Shown in pieces: positions 1-4,520 of a stretch of 8,257 nucleotides of DNA. Origin of the DNA: an uncultured Clostridia bacterium (GTDB lineage Bacteria > Bacillota > Clostridia > Christensenellales > Borkfalkiaceae); contig CANROI010000057.1 of assembly GCA_947632165.1 (NCBI GenBank), positions 1 through 8,257 of the forward strand. Reading direction: 5' to 3'. The translations under genes were made by a program, and so were the position numbers. The notes beneath the pieces were generated by a model. That model saw only the letters and a program-made list of their open reading frames with translations, ran no database searches and was not told the DNA's origin. How positions within the stretch are numbered: position 1 is the stretch's first letter; each line of letters begins with the position of its first letter.

Positions 1-270
1 CGTAACTCTGCCCGCGGAAGCGCGCTTTGCCGCGTCGATCATGATGAGCAGCTCCATCAGGTTGTCGTTGACGGGCGAAGAGGTGGATTGGATGATGAAC
101 AGATCCTTGCCGCGCACCGTCTCCGCAAAGTGGACGCTCGTCTCCCCGTCGGAAAATTTGCTCACTTCGACCGCGCCGAGCGCCGTGTTGAGTTTCTTTG
201 CGATCGCCTCCGCAAGGGGGAGGTTGGAGTTCCCTGCAAACAGCTTGATTTCGTTTCCGTGTGTAATCAT
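1..270 (-). CDS. prs: Ribose-phosphate pyrophosphokinase, N-terminal part (cut by window edge)
   Basis: Makes PRPP from ribose 5-phosphate and ATP, feeding purine, pyrimidine, NAD, histidine and tryptophan synthesis in the cytosol. The 90 visible codons begin MITHGNEIKLFAGNSN and continue with KFSDGET, then an FIIQSTSSPVNDNLMELL stretch and MIDAAKRASAGRVT. These are the standard N-terminal blocks of bacterial PRPP synthetases, whose full length is about 315 residues, so roughly 70% of the protein lies beyond position 1. The start is ATG at 268-270, with GAGGA at 276-280 five bases upstream. It has its own promoter (301-329), which also separates it from tadA upstream, so it probably starts a separate transcript. 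Nothing in the visible part looks unusual. The family assignment is secure. Confidence 0.96.
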   Translation of the reverse strand, partial: MITHGNEIKLFAGNSNLPLAEAIAKKLNTALGAVEVSKFSDGETSVHFAETVRGKDLFIIQSTSSPVNDNLMELLIMIDAAKRASAGRVT

Positions 271-300
271 GTTTTTCCTCGTTTGATTTACGCGCTTATT

Positions 301-329
301 ATTGTATCTGTTTTTGCCCGTGAAGTCAA
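301..329 (-). promoter_or_regulatory. Sigma-A-type promoter of prs
   Basis: On the minus strand TTGACT (324-329) is followed by a 17-base spacer and TACAAT (301-306). This is near consensus for the vegetative sigma factor. The predicted start of transcription near 294-295 would leave a leader of about 24 bases containing the GAGGA ribosome-binding site of prs. No operator-like repeat is visible around it. Confidence 0.8.
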
Positions 330-357
330 CCGTTTCGCCCGCGTTTTCGCGCCTTTT

Positions 358-822
358 TTACTTGCCCTTCTTTTTCTTTTCGCGTTCCCGCATCTCGGTG
401 AAAAAAGAAGTGAGCACCGCCGCGCATTCCGTCTGCAGCACGCCGCCGACGACCTCCGTCCTGTGATTGAGCAGATTCGCCTCCGCGAGCTCCGCGGTGA
501 GGCTCCGCCCCTTCTGTTCGTAGGCGCCGAAAAAGACCCGGTCGATGCGGGCGTTCAGGATCGCGCCCATGCACATGGGGCAGGGCTCGAGCGTGACATA
601 GATCTCCGCCTCGGGGAGCCGCCAGGAGCGCAGCTTTCTGCAGGCGGCGTCGATCGCGCGCATTTCGGCATGCGCCGTCGCCATCTGCAGACGGGTGCGC
701 AGGTTGAATCCCCGCCCGATGATCTTCCCGCGGTACACCACGACCGCGCCGATGGGCACTTCGCCCTTCTTCTTCGCTTTTTCCGCGAGCCTGATCGCCT
801 CGCGCATGAATTTTTCGTCCAT
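358..822 (-). CDS. tadA: tRNA-specific adenosine deaminase
   Basis: Deaminates the wobble adenosine 34 of tRNA-Arg(ACG) to inosine, a usually essential step in decoding arginine CGN codons. The 154-residue protein shows the cytidine-deaminase-fold zinc site: H51-A-E53 (zinc ligand and proton-shuttle glutamate) and P80-C81-P-M-C84 (two cysteine ligands). N40 in GFN, the EVPIGAVVV strand and the C-terminal NHRTEVVGGVLQTEC block are also typical. Length matches the family (about 150-165). The tail is lysine-rich (EKKKKGK). The ATG at 820-822 directly follows the stop codon of the M14 gene (TGAATG). Its GGAAGGA site at 829-835 lies inside that gene's last codons, so the two are probably translationally coupled. 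The bases just before HAE read QMAT rather than the DPT of many homologues, but this position varies among Bacillota. Confidence 0.95.
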   Translation of the reverse strand: MDEKFMREAIRLAEKAKKKGEVPIGAVVVYRGKIIGRGFNLRTRLQMATAHAEMRAIDAACRKLRSWRLPEAEIYVTLEPCPMCMGAILNARIDRVFFGAYEQKGRSLTAELAEANLLNHRTEVVGGVLQTECAAVLTSFFTEMREREKKKKGK

Positions 823-1638
823 TCAAAATCCTTCCGTGAGCGCGCGGAGCGCGTCTCCGTTTCTTTGGATGATCCCGCCGAGCGCCTCCCTCCCGAGGGG
901 ATGGGCAAGGCGGTCGCTCCCGACTTCCACCGTGAATGCGGGGATCTTGATCTTCTCCACGCACCAATCCTTGTAGCCCCCCGCCGAGCCACGCGCCTCC
1001 CTCAAAGGATAGCCCGTCGCCGTCTGCAGGATGCGAGCGAGCCGCCCGTCCCGCAGCGCCCGCAGCGGGGGCTGGCGGAACTGCCAATAGATCTCCTCCC
1101 CCTTCGTGTGCCAGCTCACCGTAAAGTCGGGGCGGACGCGCTCGGTAAAGGCCCTGAGCGCCGCCGTTTCGGGCGCGGAGAAAGGCGCGGGCCCCACAAA
1201 GTTTCCGGGCGCGGGCGCAAAGACGTTCTGCTTTCCCGTTCCCCAATGCGCGTCGAAATTGACGTTGAGATCGACGCCCTCCGCATTCGCCTTCCATTGG
1301 GAGAAATCGTCGCTCCCGCCGTTGATGCGGATGAGCGTCCCGCGCCGCTCCTCTTCCGCCGCGGCGAGGCCGACCTGCGACAGGAGCGCGCCGTCCGGGT
1401 TTGCGAGCGGCAGGATCCAGACCCCACCCCGCCTCACGCCGACGCGGACATGATGAAAGGCGAGCCATGCGGTCACATACTCTCTGCCGTGGATGGCATA
1501 TTGGGAGATCCCGACGGGGGATTCCTGCTTGCCGACGAATAGAGCGAAGAGCTCTCTGCCCTCCGCGCTTTTGCCATAGACGCGCTTCATCCCCGTGAAC
1601 CGTTCGTAAAACTCCGCCGTTTCCTCATAGACGTCCAT
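823..1638 (-). CDS. M14-family zinc carboxypeptidase (gamma-D-glutamyl-diamino acid peptidase-like)
   Basis: A 271-residue M14 metallopeptidase. The zinc ligands are visible as H50-G-R-E53 and H177 (SWHTKGEE), and the general-base glutamate as E238 in AFTVEVGSD. The GVDLNVNFDAHWG block (residues 121-133) corresponds to the substrate-carboxylate motif, but with valine (V126) where classical carboxypeptidases have the arginine of DLNRNF. GGYKDWC (220-226) is also characteristic of clostridial members as I recall them. Relatives act on gamma-D-Glu-diaminopimelate peptides from the cell wall. There is no signal peptide or membrane segment, so a cytosolic role in recycling muropeptides is an inference. 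An in-frame TGA lies two codons before the ATG at 1636-1638, fixing this as the earliest start. There is no convincing Shine-Dalgarno, and the hairpin-rich spacer begins immediately upstream. It is the first gene of a pair with tadA. Confidence 0.88.
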   Translation of the reverse strand: MDVYEETAEFYERFTGMKRVYGKSAEGRELFALFVGKQESPVGISQYAIHGREYVTAWLAFHHVRVGVRRGGVWILPLANPDGALLSQVGLAAAEEERRGTLIRINGGSDDFSQWKANAEGVDLNVNFDAHWGTGKQNVFAPAPGNFVGPAPFSAPETAALRAFTERVRPDFTVSWHTKGEEIYWQFRQPPLRALRDGRLARILQTATGYPLREARGSAGGYKDWCVEKIKIPAFTVEVGSDRLAHPLGREALGGIIQRNGDALRALTEGF

Positions 1639-1691
1639 ATCTCATGATATGACCCGCCGCCTCGCTTCGTCGCCGCACAAACGCTTTCCAC

Positions 1692-1708
1692 GCTTTTCTT
1701 CGAAAAGC
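1692..1708. repeat. Perfect 7-bp hairpin with 3-base loop
   Basis: GCTTTTC (1692-1698) pairs exactly with GAAAAGC (1702-1708) around TTC. Read on the minus strand the loop is C-GAA-G. The stem has no T-tract placed like that of an intrinsic terminator for the minus-strand genes. Confidence 0.75.
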
Positions 1709-1733
1709 TCTTTTTGCGCTCGGCTACTACTTT

Positions 1734-1764
1734 TTCCGAAAAAATACTTCGTCTTTTTTCGGAA
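1734..1764. repeat. Perfect 11-bp hairpin, possible terminator
   Basis: TTCCGAAAAAA (1734-1744) and TTTTTTCGGAA (1754-1764) are exact reverse complements. The 9-base loop can itself form AC-TTC-GT, giving a GAA triloop on the minus strand. The stem is A/T-rich and not followed by a separate U-run, so it is a poor classical terminator. It is more likely one of the palindromic repeats of this spacer. Confidence 0.75.
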
Positions 1765-1780
1765 GTCCTTTGTTTGGCTG

Positions 1781-1797
1781 TCACGGCGTAGCCGTGA
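1781..1797. repeat. Perfect 7-bp hairpin TCACGGC/GCCGTGA
   Basis: TCACGGC (1781-1787), loop GTA, GCCGTGA (1791-1797). Its outer bases, TCACGG and CGTGA, recur at the ends of the two larger hairpins at 2001-2047 and 2190-2229. Confidence 0.7.
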
Positions 1798-1817
1798 AAC
1801 GGCAATCATAACAAGGC

Positions 1818-1857
1818 GATACTTCGACACGCCACTTCGTGGCGGCTCAGCATGACA
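1818..1857 (-). repeat. Intergenic repeat of the GTCATGCTGAGC...GTCGAAGTATC type
   Basis: On the minus strand the element reads GTCATGCTGAGC, then a perfect 6-bp hairpin CGCCAC-GAA-GTGGCG (1830-1844), then GTCGAAGTATC. The outer blocks resemble a short intergenic repeat that I recall from many bacterial genomes (GTCAT-CTGAGCG...GTCGAAG-ATC). Here the middle is replaced by a strong hairpin. Only one copy lies in this window, so its repeat status rests on that resemblance. Confidence 0.55.
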
Positions 1858-1858
1858 T

Positions 1859-1882
1859 ATTTGGGACTTTGCTTCCCCAAAT
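1859..1882. repeat. Perfect 7-bp hairpin ATTTGGG/CCCAAAT
   Basis: ATTTGGG (1859-1865) and CCCAAAT (1876-1882) are exact reverse complements around a 10-base loop. It directly follows the GTCATGCTGAGC element, so the two may form one composite repeat. Confidence 0.6.
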
Positions 1883-1893
1883 TACGGCGCGAA

Positions 1894-1908
1894 GCAGGGT
1901 TCCCCTGC
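1894..1908. repeat. Perfect 6-bp hairpin GCAGGG/CCCTGC with TTC loop
   Basis: GCAGGG (1894-1899), loop TTC, CCCTGC (1903-1908). On the minus strand the loop is GAA. The heptamer GCGAAGC, known as an unusually stable DNA mini-hairpin, overlaps its left edge at 1889-1895. Confidence 0.7.
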
Positions 1909-1966
1909 GGCAGCGCACACAAGTTGCGCGACACCTCGCGCTTACTGTTTGACAAGGCGAACGAGA

Positions 1967-2115
1967 GGTTCGGCAAATTAAACCTCAAAAGCACTTTTCA
2001 TCACGGAATTTCTTTTCGAAGCCGCAGGCGAGCAAAGAAATTCGTGAACTTTCTCGTGAACCCCTTGCCTTAGGCGGAATTCACTTCCGCCGTGGGCGAC
2101 CCAATTTGCCGAACC
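1967..2115. repeat. 149-base segment bounded by a perfect 13-base inverted repeat
   Basis: GGTTCGGCAAATT (1967-1979) and AATTTGCCGAACC (2103-2115) are exact reverse complements, with no further pairing on either side. The enclosed segment holds the 2001-2047 hairpin, the GGCGGAA/TTCCGCC hairpin (2073-2091) and most of the first tandem unit. The size and ends resemble a small non-autonomous element, but no clear target-site duplication is visible at its borders. Confidence 0.5.
2001..2047. repeat. Long hairpin with TCACG ends (14 bp, one bulge)
   Basis: The left arm TCACGGAATTTCTTT (2001-2015) pairs with AAAGAAATTCGTGA (2034-2047), with a single bulged G. The loop is 18 bases (2016-2033). It shares its ends with the hairpin at 2190-2229, which suggests one palindromic family with a variable middle. 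Confidence 0.7.
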
Positions 2116-2158
2116 CCTTCGGCTTAATGTCTGTACAAGGCAGACCGTGCGTGGGCGA
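2058..2158. repeat. Two tandem units with the same ends and different internal hairpins
   Basis: Unit 1 (2058-2099) and unit 2 (2111-2158) both begin GAACCCCTT, carry CTTA a few bases on, and end CGTGGGCGA. Between these ends unit 1 has the stem GGCGGAA/TTCCGCC (2073-2091) and unit 2 has the stem GTCTG/CAGAC (2129-2145). The starts are 53 bases apart. The inner part of unit 2 (2122-2147) also has a degenerate third copy at 1940-1963, sharing GCTTA, TGT and ACAAGGC in the same order. Confidence 0.6.
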
Positions 2159-2189
2159 TAACGTTACATGAAAACCGAAATTTAACCCC

Positions 2190-2229
2190 TCACGGAAAAA
2201 GATTTTGCGCAGCAAAAAATTTTTCGTGA
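2190..2229. repeat. Near-perfect long hairpin just downstream of rlmH
   Basis: The left arm 2190-2208 (TCACGGAAAAAGATTTTGC) pairs with the right arm 2212-2229 (GCAAAAAATTTTTCGTGA) around a GCA loop, with one bulge and a central mismatch. It starts five bases after the rlmH stop codon on the minus strand. It could therefore help end the CPBP-rlmH transcript, although it lacks a GC-rich stem and a separate T-tract. Confidence 0.65.
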
Positions 2230-2234
2230 AATTC

Positions 2235-2672
2235 CTACTTGTGATATTCCCTCCCCGCGCGGATCATGAAGGCGCGGTAGACCTGCTCCAGCAGGATCAC
2301 CCGCATGAGCTGATGCGGGAACGTCATCTGCGAGAAAGAGAGCAGCCCGTCCGCCGCCGCCTTGACCCTTCCGTCGAGGCCGCAGGAGGAACCGATCACA
2401 AAAGTGATCTCCTCCCCCCTGTCCGCACATGCGGCGAGCGCTTCCGAAAACCGCTCGGAGGAGCATTCCTCCCCCTCCACGGCGAGCGCGATCACCCTTC
2501 CGCGGCAGGCGCGCAGGATCTCCTCCGCCTCCTCTTTGGGCGAGACTTTTTCGGGCAGTTCCCTCACTTCCGGCTTGCAGAATCTTGTCAGCCGCTTGAG
2601 ATATTCGTCGCAGGCCTCTTTGAGATAGCGCTCTTTGAGCTTTCCGACGCAGACAAAATTCACCTTGATCAT
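2235..2672 (-). CDS. rlmH: 23S rRNA (pseudouridine-1915-N3)-methyltransferase
   Basis: A SPOUT-class enzyme that methylates pseudouridine 1915 in helix 69 of 23S rRNA on assembled 70S ribosomes, using S-adenosylmethionine. The 145-residue protein starts MIKVNFVCVGKLKERYLKEA. It shows the SAM-binding trefoil-knot blocks FVIGSSCGLDG (91-101) and LSFSQMTFPHQLMRVILLEQ (111-130), and it ends in the diagnostic YRAFMIRAGREYHK. It is slightly shorter than the usual 155-160 residues, but all family blocks are present. The ATG at 2670-2672 overlaps the CPBP protease stop by four bases (ATGA). With no good Shine-Dalgarno in front of it, translation is probably coupled to the upstream gene. The TAG stop is followed after five bases by a large hairpin. 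Confidence 0.96.
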   Translation of the reverse strand: MIKVNFVCVGKLKERYLKEACDEYLKRLTRFCKPEVRELPEKVSPKEEAEEILRACRGRVIALAVEGEECSSERFSEALAACADRGEEITFVIGSSCGLDGRVKAAADGLLSFSQMTFPHQLMRVILLEQVYRAFMIRAGREYHK

Positions 2673-3601
2673 GCGAGGAACCCCAAGACGAGCGCCGTGA
2701 TCCATTCGAGGGCGCAGATGATGATCCCCCCGCATGCCGCCACGAAGAAGCGGGTGCCCTCTTCGGGCCTTCCCCGTCCGTTGCCCCGCTTGTCGAAGAA
2801 GACGAGGTAGACGAGCGTGCCGACGAGGGAAACCGCGGAGAGTACGATGAGCAGGATATTTCCCCAAACGGGCAGAGCGGCAAAAATATCTCCCAAGCCG
2901 AAAGAGGTGAGAGAGAGAATGACGGCGTTGTTGAGAAAGTGGGCGAGCATCGTGGGGAACAGGCTCCCCGAGCGGATCGCGACGAGCGAAAAGCAGGCGC
3001 CGCAGACAAATTGATAGACGGTCTGTTCGGGATTGCCGTGATAGAGGGAGAACAGCCCTCCCGCGATGAGCACGGTGGGCAGGATCCCCCATCCCCTTCC
3101 GCGCATCGAGCGGGTGAGGATCCCGCGGAACAGGAGCTCTTCGAAGACGGCGGGCAGGAGCGCGATCACGAGGATCGCGGGCAGAAGGTTCCACCCCTCA
3201 AGATCCGGCAGGCGCCCCTCCGACACCCGATAGCCGAAGAGTTCGAACAGGGAGATGAACGCCTCGTTGAGTTCGGACAGCGAGAACAGCAGCCCGAATT
3301 GGAGCAGCAGCACGAGAATGAAATATTTCGGATGGCAGGGCGCAAAGACCTCCTTCACGGGGCTCTTGCACCTAAAAAACCACAGCGCGGCCGCGCCGAA
3401 AAAAGCGAGCTGTGGCACGAGGTAGCTGAGGTAGAGGAACCAATCCTCCCCCGTCGCCCCCTCTCCCGCCGCAGTGGCGATCACGGTGAGCAGCATGGAG
3501 AGCAGCATTGCAAGGGCCGCCCCCACCGTGAAGGAGAGTCCGCTCTCCGCGAGCCGCTTCGAGGGAAGCGGCTCCTTCCATTGTTCTTCATCTCTTTCCA
3601 T
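2669..3601 (-). CDS. CPBP-family intramembrane glutamic endopeptidase (CAAX/Abi-like)
   Basis: A 310-residue polytopic membrane protein with about eight hydrophobic segments, beginning near residue 22 and ending near 306. The three conserved motifs of the Abi/CPBP (PF02517-type) family are present inside membrane segments: E154-E-x-x-x-R159 (FEELLFRG), F184-x-x-x-H188 (FSLYHGN) and H221-x-x-x-N225 (HFLNNA). Family members cleave membrane-proximal substrates. In bacteria these range from peptide maturation and bacteriocin self-immunity to signalling, and the substrate here cannot be told. The N-terminal 20 residues are charged and probably cytosolic. It is the first gene of a two-gene unit with rlmH (four-base overlap). 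A TATAAT box lies only six bases before the ATG at 3599-3601, and no ribosome-binding site is visible, so the message may be leaderless. No other plausible start occurs before residue 26. Confidence 0.9.
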   Translation of the reverse strand: MERDEEQWKEPLPSKRLAESGLSFTVGAALAMLLSMLLTVIATAAGEGATGEDWFLYLSYLVPQLAFFGAAALWFFRCKSPVKEVFAPCHPKYFILVLLLQFGLLFSLSELNEAFISLFELFGYRVSEGRLPDLEGWNLLPAILVIALLPAVFEELLFRGILTRSMRGRGWGILPTVLIAGGLFSLYHGNPEQTVYQFVCGACFSLVAIRSGSLFPTMLAHFLNNAVILSLTSFGLGDIFAALPVWGNILLIVLSAVSLVGTLVYLVFFDKRGNGRGRPEEGTRFFVAACGGIIICALEWITALVLGFLA

Positions 3602-3607
3602 ATCTCT

Positions 3608-3636
3608 ATTATAGCGAAAATTCTCTCAAACTCCAA
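3608..3636 (-). promoter_or_regulatory. Promoter of the CPBP protease-rlmH pair
   Basis: On the minus strand TTGGAG (3631-3636) is followed by a 17-base spacer and a perfect TATAAT (3608-3613). The hexamer ends six bases before the start codon at 3601, so transcription would begin at or about the A of the ATG, giving a leaderless mRNA. Confidence 0.6.
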
Positions 3637-3667
3637 CAAAAAACTTCCCTTTTCGGAAAATTTGTTC

Positions 3668-3673
3668 TATAAT
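3668..3673 (+). promoter_or_regulatory. -10 box of the fumarase operon
   Basis: A perfect TATAAT lies ten bases before the fumarase alpha ATG. The best -35 candidate at 17-base spacing (3645-3650, TTCCCT) is weak. Expected initiation near 3680 would fall inside or after the AAGG at 3676-3679, leaving a leader of only a few bases. A small palindrome TTTTC-G-GAAAA (3650-3660) lies between the two boxes and could be a regulator site, but it is short. Confidence 0.5.
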
Positions 3674-3683
3674 ATAAGGTATT

Positions 3684-4520
3684 ATGAGAACCTTTGATAC
3701 GAAAACGATCGCGGACTGCGTGTACCGCCTTGCAAGGCGGGCGGGGCTCCGCCTGACCGACTCCTGCCGCGCCGCCCTCGTGCGGGCGGAGGGCGCCGAA
3801 ACGGGAGCCGCGAAGTTCGCCCTCCGCACCGTCCTCGAAAACGAGGAGACCGCGCTAAGAGAGCGGATGCCCGTCTGCCAGGACACCGGCATGAGCGTGG
3901 TGCTGATCAGGCTCGGGCAGGAGGTCCGCCTCACGGGCGCGCCCCTTGCGGAGGCGGTGGACGACGGCGTGCGCCGCGCCTATCGGGACGGAAACTTCCG
4001 AAAGAGCATCTGCGACCCGCTCACCCGCGAGAATACGGGCGACAATACCCCCGCCCATCTGCATGTCGACCTCGTCGGCGGAGACGGCGTCGAGATTGCC
4101 TTCCTTCCGAAGGGCTTCGGGAGCGAGAACATGAGCCGCCTCTTTATGCTCACGCCCGCGGAGGGGCGCGAGGGCATTCTGAATGCCATCGTCTCGACGG
4201 TGCGGCTCGCGGGCTCCCGTCCCTGCCCGCCCGTCTATGTGGGCGTTGGCATCGGCGGCTGCTTCGACTCCTGCGCCCTGCTCGCAAAGAAAGCGCTCCT
4301 CAGGGAGGTCGGAAGCCGCCATCCCCGCGCCGACGTTCAAGAGATCGAGGAAGAGGCGCTTCATCGGATCAACGCCCTCGGGATCGGGCCGCAGGGCTTC
4401 GGCGGGAAGGTCACCGCGCTCGGCGTGAGTTGCGAGATCGCCCCCACCCACATCGCGGGGCTGCCCGTCGCGGTCAACATCCAATGCCACTGCGTGCGCT
4501 GCGAGAAGGAGGTGCTATGA
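3684..4520 (+). CDS. Class I fumarate hydratase, alpha (iron-sulfur) subunit
   Basis: Oxygen-sensitive [4Fe-4S] hydro-lyase subunit that, with the beta subunit, interconverts fumarate and L-malate. The 278-residue chain has the three expected cluster cysteines: C65 in PVCQDTG, C181 in RPCPPVYVGVGIGG, and C268 in NIQCHC. The NTGDNTPAHLHVDLV, PKGFGSENMS and GPQGFGGKVTALGV blocks are all typical. The closely related L(+)-tartrate dehydratase cannot be fully excluded by eye, but the pattern fits fumarase best. Extra cysteines sit next to the cluster motifs: C193 and C197 (GGCFDSCA), and C270 and C273 (QCHCVRC), where I expect GGT-F/E and QCHAAR-like residues. The ATG start agrees with the usual MR-start of the family, with AAGG four bases before it. 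Its stop overlaps the beta-subunit start. Confidence 0.93.
   Translation: MRTFDTKTIADCVYRLARRAGLRLTDSCRAALVRAEGAETGAAKFALRTVLENEETALRERMPVCQDTGMSVVLIRLGQEVRLTGAPLAEAVDDGVRRAYRDGNFRKSICDPLTRENTGDNTPAHLHVDLVGGDGVEIAFLPKGFGSENMSRLFMLTPAEGREGILNAIVSTVRLAGSRPCPPVYVGVGIGGCFDSCALLAKKALLREVGSRHPRADVQEIEEEALHRINALGIGPQGFGGKVTALGVSCEIAPTHIAGLPVAVNIQCHCVRCEKEVL
4506..4512 (+). promoter_or_regulatory. Ribosome-binding site of the fumarase beta subunit
   Basis: AAGGAGG within the last codons of the alpha gene. Two adjacent ATGs follow, at 4517 and 4520. The second is seven bases away, the better spacing, and is chosen as the start. Using the first would add one methionine and give a four-base ATGA overlap. 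Confidence 0.75.

Larger units (their letters stand above)
1639..2234. repeat. 596-base non-coding spacer made of many short hairpins
   Basis: This stretch lies between the end of rlmH and the start of the M14 gene. It is visibly more AT-rich than the flanking genes, and no open frame in it resembles a protein. It contains at least a dozen short inverted repeats, most of them perfect, plus a pair of tandem units and a 13-base inverted pair; the clearest are listed separately. Smaller stems not listed are GCGCA/TGCGC (1913-1929), GAGGTT/AACCTC (1965-1986), AAAAG/CTTTT (1987-1998), GTCTG/CAGAC (2129-2145) and GCCGAA/TTCGGC (2108-2123). I see no convincing promoter for the M14-tadA pair; TATCAT at 1644-1649 (minus) has no matching -35 box. 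The most likely reading is an accumulation of REP/MITE-like palindromes. A structured RNA is the alternative. Confidence 0.7.

Noticed and set aside
326..1468. 380-codon open frame on the minus strand crossing tadA and the M14 gene
   Set aside because: It is in another frame of two recognised genes, with low-complexity Arg/Gly/Ala content and no motif.
88..1542. 484-codon open frame on the plus strand
   Set aside because: It runs antisense to prs, tadA and the M14 gene, all clearly recognised. Its arginine- and proline-rich translation is typical of a high-GC shadow frame.
1587..1855. Small open frames of 62-72 codons in the hairpin-rich spacer
   Set aside because: They translate the palindromes into basic, Ser/Lys-rich sequence, lack ribosome-binding sites and resemble no family. 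Frames on both strands are open merely because of the repeats.
1639..2234. CRISPR array
   Set aside because: Repeats are few, differ in length and interior, and are not evenly spaced. There are no cas genes nearby.
2669..3601. CPBP protease as part of a bacteriocin or phage-defence locus
   Set aside because: No precursor peptide, ABC exporter or defence partner is nearby. Its neighbours are rlmH and fumarase.
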